Shown here piece after piece: positions 25,300 through 33,993 of a stretch of 64,000 nucleotides of DNA. How positions within the stretch are numbered: position 1 is the first letter of the stretch; each line of letters starts with the position of its first letter. Location: positions 310,001 to 374,000 of the forward strand of contig NZ_KB894571.1 in assembly GCF_000374525.1 (NCBI RefSeq), given 5' to 3'. The translations under genes and the position numbers were made by a program. The notes beneath the pieces are model-generated. The model was not told the origin of the DNA. It saw nothing but the letters and a program-made list of their open reading frames with translations, and made no database searches. Source of the DNA: Amorphus coralli DSM 19760 (GTDB taxonomy: Bacteria; Pseudomonadota; Alphaproteobacteria; Rhizobiales; Amorphaceae).

Positions 25300-26238
25300 A
25301 TGGAGATTTACCTCCCAATCGCGGAATTGCCCGTGAACGTGTTCACGGTGTTCGCGATGGGTGCGGCCGTGGGGTTCATTTCGGGCCTCTTCGGCGTCGG
25401 CGGCGGCTTTCTCCTCACCCCGCTCCTGATCTTTTCCGGCATCCCGCATCCGGTCGCAGTCGCCACGGTGACGCCGCAGATCGTTGCCTCCTCGGCCTCC
25501 GGCGCCCTCTCCTACTGGCGAAAACGGCTGATCGACGTGAAGCTCGCCGGCTTCCTGTTCGCAGCCGGTGCCGTCGGTGCGGCGGCGGGTGCGTGGCTGT
25601 TCGCGATTCTCGAACGCCTCGGCCAGCTCGACCTCGTCATCAGCATTTCCTACACGATCTTCCTCGGCTCCATCGGCACATTGATGCTGACGGAAGCTGT
25701 GGGCGCGATCCTGCGGGCCCGCAAGGCGCGCAAGGCCGGCCGCACGATCCCGACCGGCCGACGCTCCGGCCATCACAACTGGATCCACAAGCTGCCGCTC
25801 AAGGTCCGCTTCCGGCAGTCGCGCCTGTACATCAGCGTCATTCCGGTGATCGTCATCGGCGGCACCATCGGCTTCATGGGCACGCTGCTCGGAATCGGCG
25901 GCGGCTTCATCATGGTTCCGGCGCTGATCTACCTGCTGCGGGTCCCCACCAACATCGTGATCGGCACCTCGCTGCTGCAGATCCTGGGGACCATGGCCGT
26001 GGCCACGGTGCTGCACGCCACCAACACCAAGACGGTCGACATCGTGCTGGCGCTGATCCTGATGGTGGGCGGCGTCATCGGCGCCCAGTTCGGCGCCTCC
26101 TTCGGCCTGAAGCTGCGCGGCGAGCATCTGCGCGCGCTGCTCGGCCTGCTCGTCCTGGCGGTGGGCATCCGGTTCCTGGTGAACCTGACCCTGACGCCGG
26201 ACCACCTCTACACCATGACCATCATTTCGGGCGGTTGA
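25300..26238 (+). CDS. TSUP-family permease (TauE/SafE type)
   Basis: A 312-residue inner-membrane protein with about eight helices and the family's two repeated glycine motifs, 'FISGLFGVGGGFLLTPLLI' and 'FMGTLLGIGGGFIMVPALI'. TSUP proteins move sulfite, sulfoacetate or other small sulfur or organic anions. The ATG at 25300 begins M-E-I-Y-L-P-I-A-E, the usual start in this subfamily. It is followed after seven bases by the TIGR02186 gene, a common pair in alphaproteobacteria. Confidence 0.9.
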   Translation: MEIYLPIAELPVNVFTVFAMGAAVGFISGLFGVGGGFLLTPLLIFSGIPHPVAVATVTPQIVASSASGALSYWRKRLIDVKLAGFLFAAGAVGAAAGAWLFAILERLGQLDLVISISYTIFLGSIGTLMLTEAVGAILRARKARKAGRTIPTGRRSGHHNWIHKLPLKVRFRQSRLYISVIPVIVIGGTIGFMGTLLGIGGGFIMVPALIYLLRVPTNIVIGTSLLQILGTMAVATVLHATNTKTVDIVLALILMVGGVIGAQFGASFGLKLRGEHLRALLGLLVLAVGIRFLVNLTLTPDHLYTMTIISGG

Positions 26239-26245
26239 GGCGATC

Positions 26246-27052
26246 ATGGAAGCCGCACGGCAACAGCGGGGGCGCACGCACCGCCGGAGCCTGATCCGGG
26301 GACTGGTCGCCTTCGGACTGATGCTCGGCTGCGCCGTGCCGGCCGCCGCCGAAAAGCTCGTGGCCAGCCTGTCGGCGCCGCGCGTGGAGATCAGCTCCAA
26401 CTTCGCCGGCGCCGAGATCAGCGTGTTCGGCGTGATCGACCGCGACGCCCAGACGATCGCCCGCCGGGGCGGCTACCAGGTCGTCGTGACCATCGCCGGC
26501 CCGGCCGACGAGGTCGTTGTGCGCCAGCGGCGGCGCGTGGCCGGCATCTGGATCTCCGGCACCTCGCAGCGCTTCACCGACGTGCCTTCCTTCTATTCCG
26601 TGCAGTCATCGGATGCGCTCGACGAGATCGCACCCTCGATCCTGGCCCGCCAGCTGCGGCTGGGGCTGCTCTATGTGGGCCACGGCGGCCCGGCGCGCGG
26701 CAGTCTCGGCATCCGCGAACCGTTCCGCGAGGCGCTGGTGGAGCTCAAGCGGGAACAGGGGCTGTACGTGGAGCAGGAAGGTGCCGTCACCTTCCTCAGC
26801 CCGAATTTCTTCCGGACCACGGCGAGCTTCCCGGCGGCCGTGCCCGACGGGCTCTACACCGTCCAGGTCTACCTGTTCGCCGACCAGGCCTACCTCTCCT
26901 CCACGTCGCTGGACCTCGTTGTGGCGAAGAGCGGCTTCGAGCAGAGCATGTATGTCTTCGCCCAGGACGACTCGCTTCTCTACGGTCTGGCCGTGGTCAT
27001 CATCGCCGTCTTCACCGGCTGGCTGGGCGGCGTCGTGTTCCGCAGGGATTGA
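26246..27052 (+). CDS. TIGR02186-family conserved membrane-anchored protein
   Basis: A 268-residue exported protein: signal peptide to about residue 35 ('LMLGCAVPAAAEKLVASLS'), a beta-rich periplasmic part with 'PRVEISSNFAGAEISVFGVI', and one C-terminal membrane helix (about 245-263) followed by a short basic tail. This is the TIGR02186 pattern. Its function is not established; it accompanies TSUP permeases and may be an accessory subunit on the periplasmic side. Confidence 0.8.
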   Translation: MEAARQQRGRTHRRSLIRGLVAFGLMLGCAVPAAAEKLVASLSAPRVEISSNFAGAEISVFGVIDRDAQTIARRGGYQVVVTIAGPADEVVVRQRRRVAGIWISGTSQRFTDVPSFYSVQSSDALDEIAPSILARQLRLGLLYVGHGGPARGSLGIREPFREALVELKREQGLYVEQEGAVTFLSPNFFRTTASFPAAVPDGLYTVQVYLFADQAYLSSTSLDLVVAKSGFEQSMYVFAQDDSLLYGLAVVIIAVFTGWLGGVVFRRD

Positions 27053-27094
27053 TCGCGCCGGCGCCCGCGCAGCCGTAAACCCGGGAGGAAATCC

Positions 27095-27574
27095 ATGTCG
27101 ACGAAATCCGGAGCCACCGGCGGCCTGCCGCCCAGGACAGGCGTCCCGCATCTGGCGCGCACGCTGGCCCTGGCCGGCGCCATCCCGTTCGTCGCGGGCG
27201 CCGTCCTGCTGTGGATCGGATCGGTCGGCGGCCTGTCGGGGGATTTCGTGTCCGGCGCGCTGAAAAGCTACTCGGCGGTGATCCTGTCATTCCTCGGCGG
27301 GGTGCACTGGGGGCTGGCGCTTGCCGCTCCGGACACGCGCTTCCGCGACCGCGAACTCCTGTTCTCCATCGTCCCGGCGGTGGTGAGCTGGGTGGCGGTG
27401 CTGTTCGCGCCCGGCATCGCGCTGATGGTTCTGGCCATCGCGTTCCTGCTGCAGGGGCTGTTCGATATCTGGATCGCGCTGAAGGATCACGCGCCGAACT
27501 GGTACGCGCGGCTCAGGGCGGAAATGACGCTGATCGTGTGCGTGCTGCTGCTCGTCGCCTGGGCGGCGCTCTGA
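27095..27574 (+). CDS. DUF3429-family small membrane protein
   Basis: A 159-residue protein with four or five hydrophobic segments. 'YSAVILSFLGGVHWGLAL' near residue 60-77 is the diagnostic DUF3429 stretch, and 'DIWIALKDHAPNWYARLR' near the C-terminus is also conserved. GGGAGGAAA precedes the ATG. Third gene of the TSUP/TIGR02186 group by spacing (42 bases). Function unknown. Confidence 0.82.
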   Translation: MSTKSGATGGLPPRTGVPHLARTLALAGAIPFVAGAVLLWIGSVGGLSGDFVSGALKSYSAVILSFLGGVHWGLALAAPDTRFRDRELLFSIVPAVVSWVAVLFAPGIALMVLAIAFLLQGLFDIWIALKDHAPNWYARLRAEMTLIVCVLLLVAWAAL

Positions 27575-27646
27575 GCGTCGGGCCTTGCCCGACCGACGGC
27601 CGCGACGCAGGCCGAAGCCGGTCCGGGCGACCGTGACCCACCCCGG

Positions 27647-27787
27647 AAAAAAGAAAAGCCGGGCTCCAGAGGAGCCCGGCAGTTTCGCGCGCGACGAACG
27701 CGCGCGTCACCTTCCAGAGGGGAACAGCTGCCTTCATCGACGGGCCGCAGGGAGGAGAACGCGGCCCGGTTCATCCATCAGCTGAGG
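27647..27787 (-). ncRNA. Candidate trans-acting small RNA with anti-Shine-Dalgarno loop
   Basis: The gap between the DUF3429 and trmJ genes carries three perfect hairpins in a row. Read on the minus strand: (1) 27768-27741, 8-bp stem CGGGCCGC/GCGGCCCG with a 12-base loop containing CTCCTCCC; (2) 27706-27686, 8-bp stem of alternating CG with loop TTCGT; (3) 27680-27658, 10-bp stem GCCGGGCTCC/GGAGCCCGGC with a three-base loop, followed by a T-rich tract (27657-27647). The last is a textbook terminator on this strand. No reading frame fits it. Small RNAs with CCUCC loops (the cuckoo/CcsR and alpha-r14 types) are known in Rhodobacter and rhizobia. The 5' end is inferred from a promoter-like element upstream. 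Confidence 0.65.
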
Positions 27788-27793
27788 ACCCTG

Positions 27794-27822
27794 ATTTGGA
27801 CCTTTTGCGCTGCACAAACAAG
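27794..27822 (-). promoter_or_regulatory. Putative promoter of the minus-strand small RNA
   Basis: On the minus strand CTTGTT (27822-27817), 17 bases, then CCAAAT (27799-27794) end about 7 bases before the presumed RNA start. This shape is close to alphaproteobacterial RpoH promoters (CTTG ... CCnnAT). The region further upstream (27807-27857) is rich in TGCA elements. The assignment is tentative. Confidence 0.35.
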
Positions 27823-28065
27823 CGGCATCCCTGCATGACTGGCATGCAACGACTGCATCGGTATTGATCAATTGCCGGAAATCCTGGAATTTCCAGCATC
27901 CGAGATGGGCAGAAAAGGTTGGGTGGGAAACTGTTTTTCGTCTGGCCCGGCCGTCCCCTTGGGTGCATAGCAGCATACTTCTCCGCCTAAGCGGGTCGCC
28001 GCCGCCATCGAACCGCCCGCTGATCGCCCATTTCCCCTCCCCGTCCTTCCACTATGATCCGCGCC

Positions 28066-28884
28066 ATGACCGATACCGATTCCCAGCCCACCGCCTCCTC
28101 GACGCCACCGGCCATCGTGCTGGTTGAGCCGCAGCTCGGCGAAAACATCGGCACCGCAGCCCGGGCCATGGCGAATTTTGGGCTGGACGACCTGCGGCTG
28201 GTGGCGCCGCGAGACGGCTGGCCCAACGAAAAGGCCGTCGCGAGTTCCTCCGGCGCGGTCCACGTGATCGAGAAGGCCCGGGTGTTCGACACCGCGGAGG
28301 CGGCGATCGCCGACCTCAACCTCGTCTTCGCCACCACCGCGCGGGCACGCGGCCTCCAGAAGGAAGTGCTGGGCCCGGAAGAGGCGGCCGGCCGGCTGAT
28401 CGCGCCGCCTGCCGGCACCGCCTGCGGCGTGCTCTTCGGCCGCGAGCGCTGGGGCCTGACCAACGACGAGGTCGCGCTGGCCGACGCCATCCTGACCTAT
28501 CCGGTGGACCCGCGCTTCGCGTCGCTCAACATCGCCCAGGCCGTGCTGCTGTTCTCCTACGAGTGGCGCCGCCAGGAGACCAGCGCAGCGCTTCCCTTCG
28601 CCACGCCCGAGGCGGCGCCGCAAGCCTCCAAGCAGGATCTGATCGGCCTCTTCGACCATCTGGAATCGGCGCTGGAGCCCACCGGCTATTTCCGCCCGCC
28701 GGAAATGCGGCCGGTGATGGTGCGCAACTTGCGCTCGGTGTTGCAGGATGCCGACCTCGGCGTCACCCAGGTCAGACTCCTGCGCGGGGTGATCGCGCAC
28801 CTGGAGGGTCGGCGCGGCAAGCTGGTCCCCCGCACCGAAGAGGTGCCGGCGGCCGCGCCGGACACGGACGAGCCCCGGGAATGA
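28066..28884 (+). CDS. trmJ: RNA 2'-O-methyltransferase, SpoU/TrmJ type
   Basis: A 272-residue SPOUT-class enzyme. Motif 1 'IVLVEPQLGENIGTAARAMANFG' (about 18-40) and the knotted C-terminal region 'GVLFGRERWGLTNDEV' with 'YPVDPRFASLNIAQAV' match TrmJ/TrmH family members that use S-adenosylmethionine to methylate the ribose of tRNA position 32. An ATG at 28054 four codons earlier is an alternative start. Its stop overlaps the start of murI (ATGA). Confidence 0.9.
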   Translation: MTDTDSQPTASSTPPAIVLVEPQLGENIGTAARAMANFGLDDLRLVAPRDGWPNEKAVASSSGAVHVIEKARVFDTAEAAIADLNLVFATTARARGLQKEVLGPEEAAGRLIAPPAGTACGVLFGRERWGLTNDEVALADAILTYPVDPRFASLNIAQAVLLFSYEWRRQETSAALPFATPEAAPQASKQDLIGLFDHLESALEPTGYFRPPEMRPVMVRNLRSVLQDADLGVTQVRLLRGVIAHLEGRRGKLVPRTEEVPAAAPDTDEPRE

Positions 28885-29705
28885 CCGGGCCGATCCTGGT
28901 CTTCGATTCCGGGCTGGGCGGAACCACGGTGCTGGCAGCCATCCGCGATCTCATGCCGGGCGAGGACCTGGTCTATCTCGTGGACGATGCCGGCTTCCCC
29001 TACGGCGACTGGGAGGACGAGGCCGCCCTGGTCTCCCGCATCGTGGAGACCGTCGCGACCGCCGCCGCCGAGACGGGCGCCCGTTGCGCGGTGATCGCCT
29101 GCAACACCGCCTCGACGGTCGCCCTCCCGGCCCTGCGCGCCCGCCTCGCGATTCCCGTGGTCGGGACCGTTCCCGCCGTCAAGCCAGCAGCCGAGCGCAC
29201 CCGCAGCGGTCTGGTGAGCGTGCTGGCGACCCCCGGCACCGTGCGCCGCGAGTACACGCGCGCGCTGATCGACCGCTTCGCGGGCTCGGCCGAGATAACC
29301 CTCGTCGGCTCGCCGCACCTCGCCGCCCTGGCCGAAGCTCACGGGCGCGGCGACCCGATCGACGCGGCTGCGCTCGCGGCGGCCGTTGGGGCCTGCTTCG
29401 TCGAGACCGGAGGCCGACGCACCGATACCGTCGTGCTGGCCTGCACCCACTACCCGCTTCTCCTGGAACCACTTGAGGCTATCGCGCCCTGGCCGGTGGC
29501 CTGGATCGACCCGGCACCGGCGATCGCCCGCCGTGTCCGCGAGGTGGTGGCGCCGGCTCCGGCACGCGCCCGCGCCGACCTGCAGACGCGGTCCACCGCC
29601 GGTCGGCCGCGGAGCGACGAGATCGACCGCATCCTCGCCCGGTTGGACCGGCCCGCGAGGACGGATCGAGACCCTGTGCAGACCCCGAAAACATGTCTTA
29701 GTTAA
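28881..29705 (+). CDS. murI: Glutamate racemase
   Basis: A 274-residue protein. The Asp/Ser of 'FDSGLGGTTVL' and the two catalytic cysteines in 'VIACNTASTVALP' and 'LACTHYPLLLEPL' are in place, with 'YLVDDAGFPYG' between. It makes D-glutamate for peptidoglycan. The ATG at 28881 overlaps the trmJ stop by four bases. The last 30 residues (Arg/Asp-rich) are longer than in some homologues but unremarkable. Confidence 0.93.
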   Translation: MTGPILVFDSGLGGTTVLAAIRDLMPGEDLVYLVDDAGFPYGDWEDEAALVSRIVETVATAAAETGARCAVIACNTASTVALPALRARLAIPVVGTVPAVKPAAERTRSGLVSVLATPGTVRREYTRALIDRFAGSAEITLVGSPHLAALAEAHGRGDPIDAAALAAAVGACFVETGGRRTDTVVLACTHYPLLLEPLEAIAPWPVAWIDPAPAIARRVREVVAPAPARARADLQTRSTAGRPRSDEIDRILARLDRPARTDRDPVQTPKTCLS

Positions 29706-30004
29706 TTGTGCCGCGCCCACATTTCGGACGTTGTTCGCAATGACAGTGCATCGACCGTTTGCCGTCCGCTCCCTGGTTTCCTGCGCAGGCGGGAAACCGG
29801 GTGTCGAACCGTCTCCGCACCGCCGCCGGGGTGGTTTGACAACCCGCCCGGTCGGTTACGTTTCATCAGGTACCCCATGGCCCAGGTCGATCGGGTGACG
29901 ACATCGCGTCGACCGGCCGCTCCAGATCAACAAGGCGAGTCCCGTCGCAGCGCCCGGGCGAGATCAACCGGCAGGCGACAGGCTCCACGCGAAGCGGATC
30001 GAAC
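29706..30004 (+). promoter_or_regulatory. Gap upstream of the histidine kinase with a possible promoter
   Basis: About 300 bases without a gene. TTGACA at 29836-29841 is followed, at a rather short 15-base spacing, by TACGTT, a possible vegetative promoter for the kinase gene. No terminator for murI is clear. Confidence 0.3.
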
Positions 30005-31696
30005 GTGAAACGCGGTTTCCGCAGGCTGCCGACGGCGACGATCGGCTTCTACCTGATAGCAATGGTGGTGGCCGTCGCGCTGCCCATGCTCGCCTTCGTG
30101 GTCATCCTGCTCGACCAGCTGGAAAGCAGCGAGCGCGTGGCGCTGGAACGGCGCACGGTGCGAGACGCGCAGGCTCTTTCAACCACAGTGGACCGCCAGC
30201 TCCACGACATGTCGGTCACGCTGCGCCTGCTGGCGACCGCGCAGGAGCTTGCCGAAGGCGACCTGGAAACCTTCCACAACCGGACCCAGTCGGTCCTGCG
30301 CACAAGTTCGATGTTCCTCCTCCTGGTGGGCGAGGATGGTCAGCAGCAGCTCAACACCCGGGTTCCCTTCGGGACCGAGCTCGGCCCCATGTCCAATCTC
30401 GAGGCGCTGAACGCCGCGCTCGAATCCAACACCATCGAGGCCTCCGACGTCTTTTTCGGGCGCACCAGCGGAAAATGGGTATTCAACATCACCATGCCGC
30501 TGCCGGAAGAGCTCGATCAACGCGGCGCCGCCCTGATCCTGACCCAGAACGTCGAGACCCTCGGCAGGCTGCTCAAGCCCGAAGGCCTGCCGCCGGGCTG
30601 GTCGGCGACGCTGGTGGACGGCAGCGGCCAGGTGATCGTGTCGAGCGACGACCGCGAGCCCGGCGTGCGCTACGACGAGCAGATCCTCTCGGAGATGTCC
30701 GCCTACAGCGGCACCATCTCCGGCGGCAATGTTGATGCCGGCATGCTGGCCGGCTACGCCCGGGTTCCCGGCTGGTCGTGGAGCGTGATCGTCGCAGGAC
30801 CGGTGAACGCGGCCCAGGCCTCGCTGGTCTCCACGTGGCGCCTGCTGATCCTCGGCGGCCTGGTGCTGGTGGTCATCGCCATCGGCGCGGCGCTGCTTCT
30901 TGGCCGGCTGATGCGCAATTCCATCGTCTCCATCGCCGACATGGCCCAGCGCCTGGGGCGGGGCGAGATCGTTGCCCCTGTGTCCACGCGCATCACCGAA
31001 GCGAACGAGGTCGCGCTCGTCCTCTCCGAAGCCTCGTTCGACCGGTCCGAGGCGGAGGACCGGCTCCACTTCGTCATGCGCGAACTGGCACACCGCACCA
31101 AGAACCTGCTCAGCGTGATCCAGGCGATGCTGCGCCAGACCGCCCGCCAGAGCGACACGCTGGACGAGTTCCAGCAGGCCGTCAGCGGCCGGCTCCAGGG
31201 TCTGGCCCGATCCATCGACCTGTTGACGGCGGAGAACTGGACACGCGTGTCGATGGACCAGCTGGTGCACAGCCACCTGCAGAATTTCATCGATACCGAC
31301 GACCGGTTGGCCACCGCCGGCCCGGACTTCCCGCTCAAGCCGGAAGCCGTTCAGAATCTCGGCATGGCGTTCCACGAACTGGCGACCAACGCCGTGAAGT
31401 ATGGCGCATGGTCGGTCCCGGACGGCAAGGTGGTCATCGACTGGAGCGAGGCGCCGTCCCAGGAGACCGGCGACCCGTGGCTGACCATCCACTGGCGCGA
31501 GCTTGGTGGCCCGCCGGCCGAGGAGCCAAGCCGGAAGGGGTTCGGCTCGACGGTCATCGAGCGCCAGCTGACGGCTGCGTTCGCCGCCACGGTCACCCTC
31601 GACTACCTGCCCGAGGGCCTGCGCTGGACCATGAGCGCGCCGTGCGCGACCCTGAAATGGGAAGCCGCGCGCAAGGCGGACCCGCACCAGCGCTGA
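30005..31696 (+). CDS. HWE-family sensor histidine kinase with periplasmic Cache-type sensor
   Basis: A 563-residue membrane kinase. Helix 1 (about 10-33) and helix 2 (about 277-300) enclose a periplasmic domain of about 240 residues, in size and pattern a double Cache sensor. A HAMP-like linker follows. The kinase core has His363 in ELAHRTKNLLSVIQAM, Asn462 in HELATNAVKYGA, and Trp497-Arg498-Glu499 in IHWRELGGP, the H and W-x-E residues that name the HWE class. The start codon is GTG. No response regulator is adjacent. Such kinases commonly feed the general stress (PhyR) or light/chemical response pathways; the signal here is unknown. Confidence 0.92.
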   Translation: MKRGFRRLPTATIGFYLIAMVVAVALPMLAFVVILLDQLESSERVALERRTVRDAQALSTTVDRQLHDMSVTLRLLATAQELAEGDLETFHNRTQSVLRTSSMFLLLVGEDGQQQLNTRVPFGTELGPMSNLEALNAALESNTIEASDVFFGRTSGKWVFNITMPLPEELDQRGAALILTQNVETLGRLLKPEGLPPGWSATLVDGSGQVIVSSDDREPGVRYDEQILSEMSAYSGTISGGNVDAGMLAGYARVPGWSWSVIVAGPVNAAQASLVSTWRLLILGGLVLVVIAIGAALLLGRLMRNSIVSIADMAQRLGRGEIVAPVSTRITEANEVALVLSEASFDRSEAEDRLHFVMRELAHRTKNLLSVIQAMLRQTARQSDTLDEFQQAVSGRLQGLARSIDLLTAENWTRVSMDQLVHSHLQNFIDTDDRLATAGPDFPLKPEAVQNLGMAFHELATNAVKYGAWSVPDGKVVIDWSEAPSQETGDPWLTIHWRELGGPPAEEPSRKGFGSTVIERQLTAAFAATVTLDYLPEGLRWTMSAPCATLKWEAARKADPHQR

Positions 31697-31720
31697 CGCA
31701 GGCCCGACCGGCGGGAATCG

Positions 31721-32629
31721 TCAGACCCGCACGGCCTCCGGTGCCTCGACAACAGGCAGCGACCGCAGCCGCGCCACGTCGCGCGCGGGCGGCGCGCCGA
31801 ACAGGCGCGCATATTCGCGGCTGAACTGGGAGGGGCTCTCGTAGCCGACCGAGAAACCCGCGCGGGCGGCTTCGACCCGGTCCGCCAGCAGCAGGCGCCG
31901 GGCCTCGTGCAGCCGAATCCGCTTCTGGTACTGAAGCGGGCTCATCGCGGTGACCGCCTTGAAGTGGCGGTGGAAGGTTGCGGGGCTCATGCCGGCGACC
32001 CTGGCCAGCGTGTCGATCGATACCGGACTATCGAACCGCTCGCGCATATAGGCGATCGCGCGCCCCACCTGCGAAAGCCGGCTGTCGGCATGGACGAACT
32101 GGCGCAGGATATGGCCCTGCTCGCCCTGGAGGAGCCGGTAGAGAAGCTCCCGCTCCACGAGCGGCGCCAGCATCCGGATATCTTCCGGACGGTCGAGAAG
32201 GGCAAGCAGCCGCAGGATCGGATCGATGAACTCGGCGGTCATCCGGCTTACGGCAAGCGCCTCTGCGCTTTTCGCCGGAGCGGCTTCGTCCGGCAGGTCG
32301 AGCAAAATCTCGGCCAGCAGCGCCCGGTCCAGTTGCAGGCTGACGGCCCGGTACGGCTTCTGCTCGCTCGCTCCGTGGATTTCGGCGCTCACGGGCATGT
32401 CGAGGGAAACCACGAGATAGGTGCCGGCGTCGTACTGCACCACGCGCTCGCCAACCACGACGCGTTTGGCGCCCTGCGCCACGAAACACACCAGCGGCTT
32501 GTAGAGCGTCGGCGACGGCAGCGTCGGTTCACCGGTGTTGATCAGGGTGACCCGCGGCAGCTCGGTGGTCTGCCGGCCATCCGGGCAGAACCGGCCGATC
32601 GCCGTTGCCAAATCCTCTCTGTCAGCCAT
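31721..32629 (-). CDS. AraC-family transcriptional regulator
   Basis: A 302-residue regulator. N-terminal cupin-like AraC_N domain (about 25-180; 'YKPLVCFVAQGAKRVVVGERVVQYDAGTYLVVS' spread over residues 42-74). The C-terminal HTH pair (about 200-295) has 'LARVAGMSPATFHRHFKAVTAMSPLQYQKRIRLHEARRLLL' in pieces and 'VGYESPSQFSREYARLFG'. This subclass often controls an adjacent oxidoreductase. It is divergent from an aldo/keto reductase, which is its likely target. Confidence 0.92.
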   Translation of the reverse strand: MADREDLATAIGRFCPDGRQTTELPRVTLINTGEPTLPSPTLYKPLVCFVAQGAKRVVVGERVVQYDAGTYLVVSLDMPVSAEIHGASEQKPYRAVSLQLDRALLAEILLDLPDEAAPAKSAEALAVSRMTAEFIDPILRLLALLDRPEDIRMLAPLVERELLYRLLQGEQGHILRQFVHADSRLSQVGRAIAYMRERFDSPVSIDTLARVAGMSPATFHRHFKAVTAMSPLQYQKRIRLHEARRLLLADRVEAARAGFSVGYESPSQFSREYARLFGAPPARDVARLRSLPVVEAPEAVRV

Positions 32630-32906
32630 GTCGATCTCCAGCGCTTGACCCGCCGATCATGTGTCATGCGTGGCGCCCCGCGCCACCCCGACGTCACGGC
32701 ATTGAGAGGATCGTGCAAGAATACGGCAAGATCCGTCTAACGGCGCACCGGCCTTCGCCCTCATCTTCCATCCAGTCGACATGGCCCGTTCGGCCCCGCC
32801 CGGTCTCCGGAATGGACGAACTCCGCACCCGGTCAGGGTGTCGGTCCCCGTCCGGGGCGGCTGAAGGGCCCGGTCGATCCCCGCCAAGCAACGGATGGAA
32901 TCAGAC

Positions 32907-33950
32907 ATGCGGTACAATCCCCTTGGACAGACCGGCCTCTACGTCTCCGAGCTGTGCCTCGGCACCATGACCTTCGGCGGAGGCGAAGGCATGTGGCGCG
33001 CCATCGGTGCCGTTCAGCAGCAGGACGCCGACGACCTTCTACGCACCGCGCTCGACGCCGGCATCAACTTCATCGACACCGCCAACGTCTATGCCGAGGG
33101 CCTCTCGGAGGAGATCACAGGCCAGGCCCTCAAGAATATCGGCGTGCCGCGCGATCAGGTGGTCGTGGCCACCAAGGTGCTCGGCCCGATGGGCGAAGGA
33201 CCCAACCAGCGCGGCGCGTCGCGCTACCATATCCTCGACCAGGCGAAGGCGAGCCTGAAGCGGATGCAGTTGGATCACATCGACCTTTACCAGATCCACG
33301 GTTTCGATCCGCTGACGCCCATCGAGGAAACCCTGGAGGCCCTCGACATCCTCGTCCGCCACGGCCACGTCCGCTATGTCGGCGTGTCCAACTGGGCGGC
33401 CTGGCAGATCGCCAAGGCTCTCGGCATCGCCGAGCGCAAGAACCTCGCGCCGTTCCGCTCGCTGCAGGCCTACTACACAGTCGCCGGACGCGACCTCGAG
33501 CGCGAGATCGTGCCGATGCTGACGTCTGAGAAGATGGGGCTGATGGTGTGGAGCCCGCTCGCCGGCGGCCTGCTCAGCGGCAAATATGACCGCGACAACC
33601 AGACCTCCGGCGACGGCCGCCGGGCGAATTTCGACTTCCCGCCGGTCAACCGGGACCGCGCCTTCGATGCCATCGACGTCATGCGCCGCATCGCGCAGGA
33701 AAAGGCGGCCAGCGTCGCGCAGGTGGCGCTTGCGTGGCTGCTGCATCAGCCGGTGGTGACGAGCGTCATCGTCGGCGCCAAGCGGGTCGAGCAGCTCACC
33801 GACAACCTCGGCGCGGTAGACCTGGAACTGTCCGCCGACGATCTCGCCGCCATTGATGCCGTCACGGCGCTGCCGGCGGAGTATCCGGGCTGGATGCTGG
33901 AGCGCCAGTCAGAGTACCGGGCGGCGCAGGCGGCATCTGCCCGGCGCTGA
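32907..33950 (+). CDS. Aldo/keto reductase
   Basis: A 347-residue (beta/alpha)8 oxidoreductase. Catalytic residues of the family are visible: Asp and Tyr in 'NFIDTANVYAEGLSEEI', Lys in 'VVATKVLGPMG', and His in 'LYQIHGFDP'. The cofactor region 'VTSVIVGAKRVEQLTDNLGAV' near the C-terminus indicates NADPH. The ATG at 32907 is preferred over one at 32895 because GGATGGA stands at the right distance before it. Reduces an aldehyde or ketone; substrate unknown. The 277-base gap before it holds the shared promoter with the AraC gene. Confidence 0.92.
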   Translation: MRYNPLGQTGLYVSELCLGTMTFGGGEGMWRAIGAVQQQDADDLLRTALDAGINFIDTANVYAEGLSEEITGQALKNIGVPRDQVVVATKVLGPMGEGPNQRGASRYHILDQAKASLKRMQLDHIDLYQIHGFDPLTPIEETLEALDILVRHGHVRYVGVSNWAAWQIAKALGIAERKNLAPFRSLQAYYTVAGRDLEREIVPMLTSEKMGLMVWSPLAGGLLSGKYDRDNQTSGDGRRANFDFPPVNRDRAFDAIDVMRRIAQEKAASVAQVALAWLLHQPVVTSVIVGAKRVEQLTDNLGAVDLELSADDLAAIDAVTALPAEYPGWMLERQSEYRAAQAASARR

Positions 33951-33993
33951 TCCGAAAGCAACGGCGCGGCGGATCCTGTCCGCCGCGTCGGCC

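Noticed and set aside
27487-27774. A 95-codon minus-strand frame over the small RNA candidate
   Set aside because: It runs through the three hairpins and the terminator T-run; composition is arginine/alanine-rich and there is no ribosome site.
27781-27860. TGCA-rich stretch as a PhaR (phasin regulator) binding site
   Set aside because: Several CTGC/GCAT elements are present, but no phasin or polyhydroxyalkanoate gene is near, so I only mention it within the promoter entry.
29780-29815. GGAAAC ... GTC as an EcfG (general stress) promoter for the histidine kinase
   Set aside because: The -35 is not GGAAC and the spacing to a GTT-type -10 is wrong.
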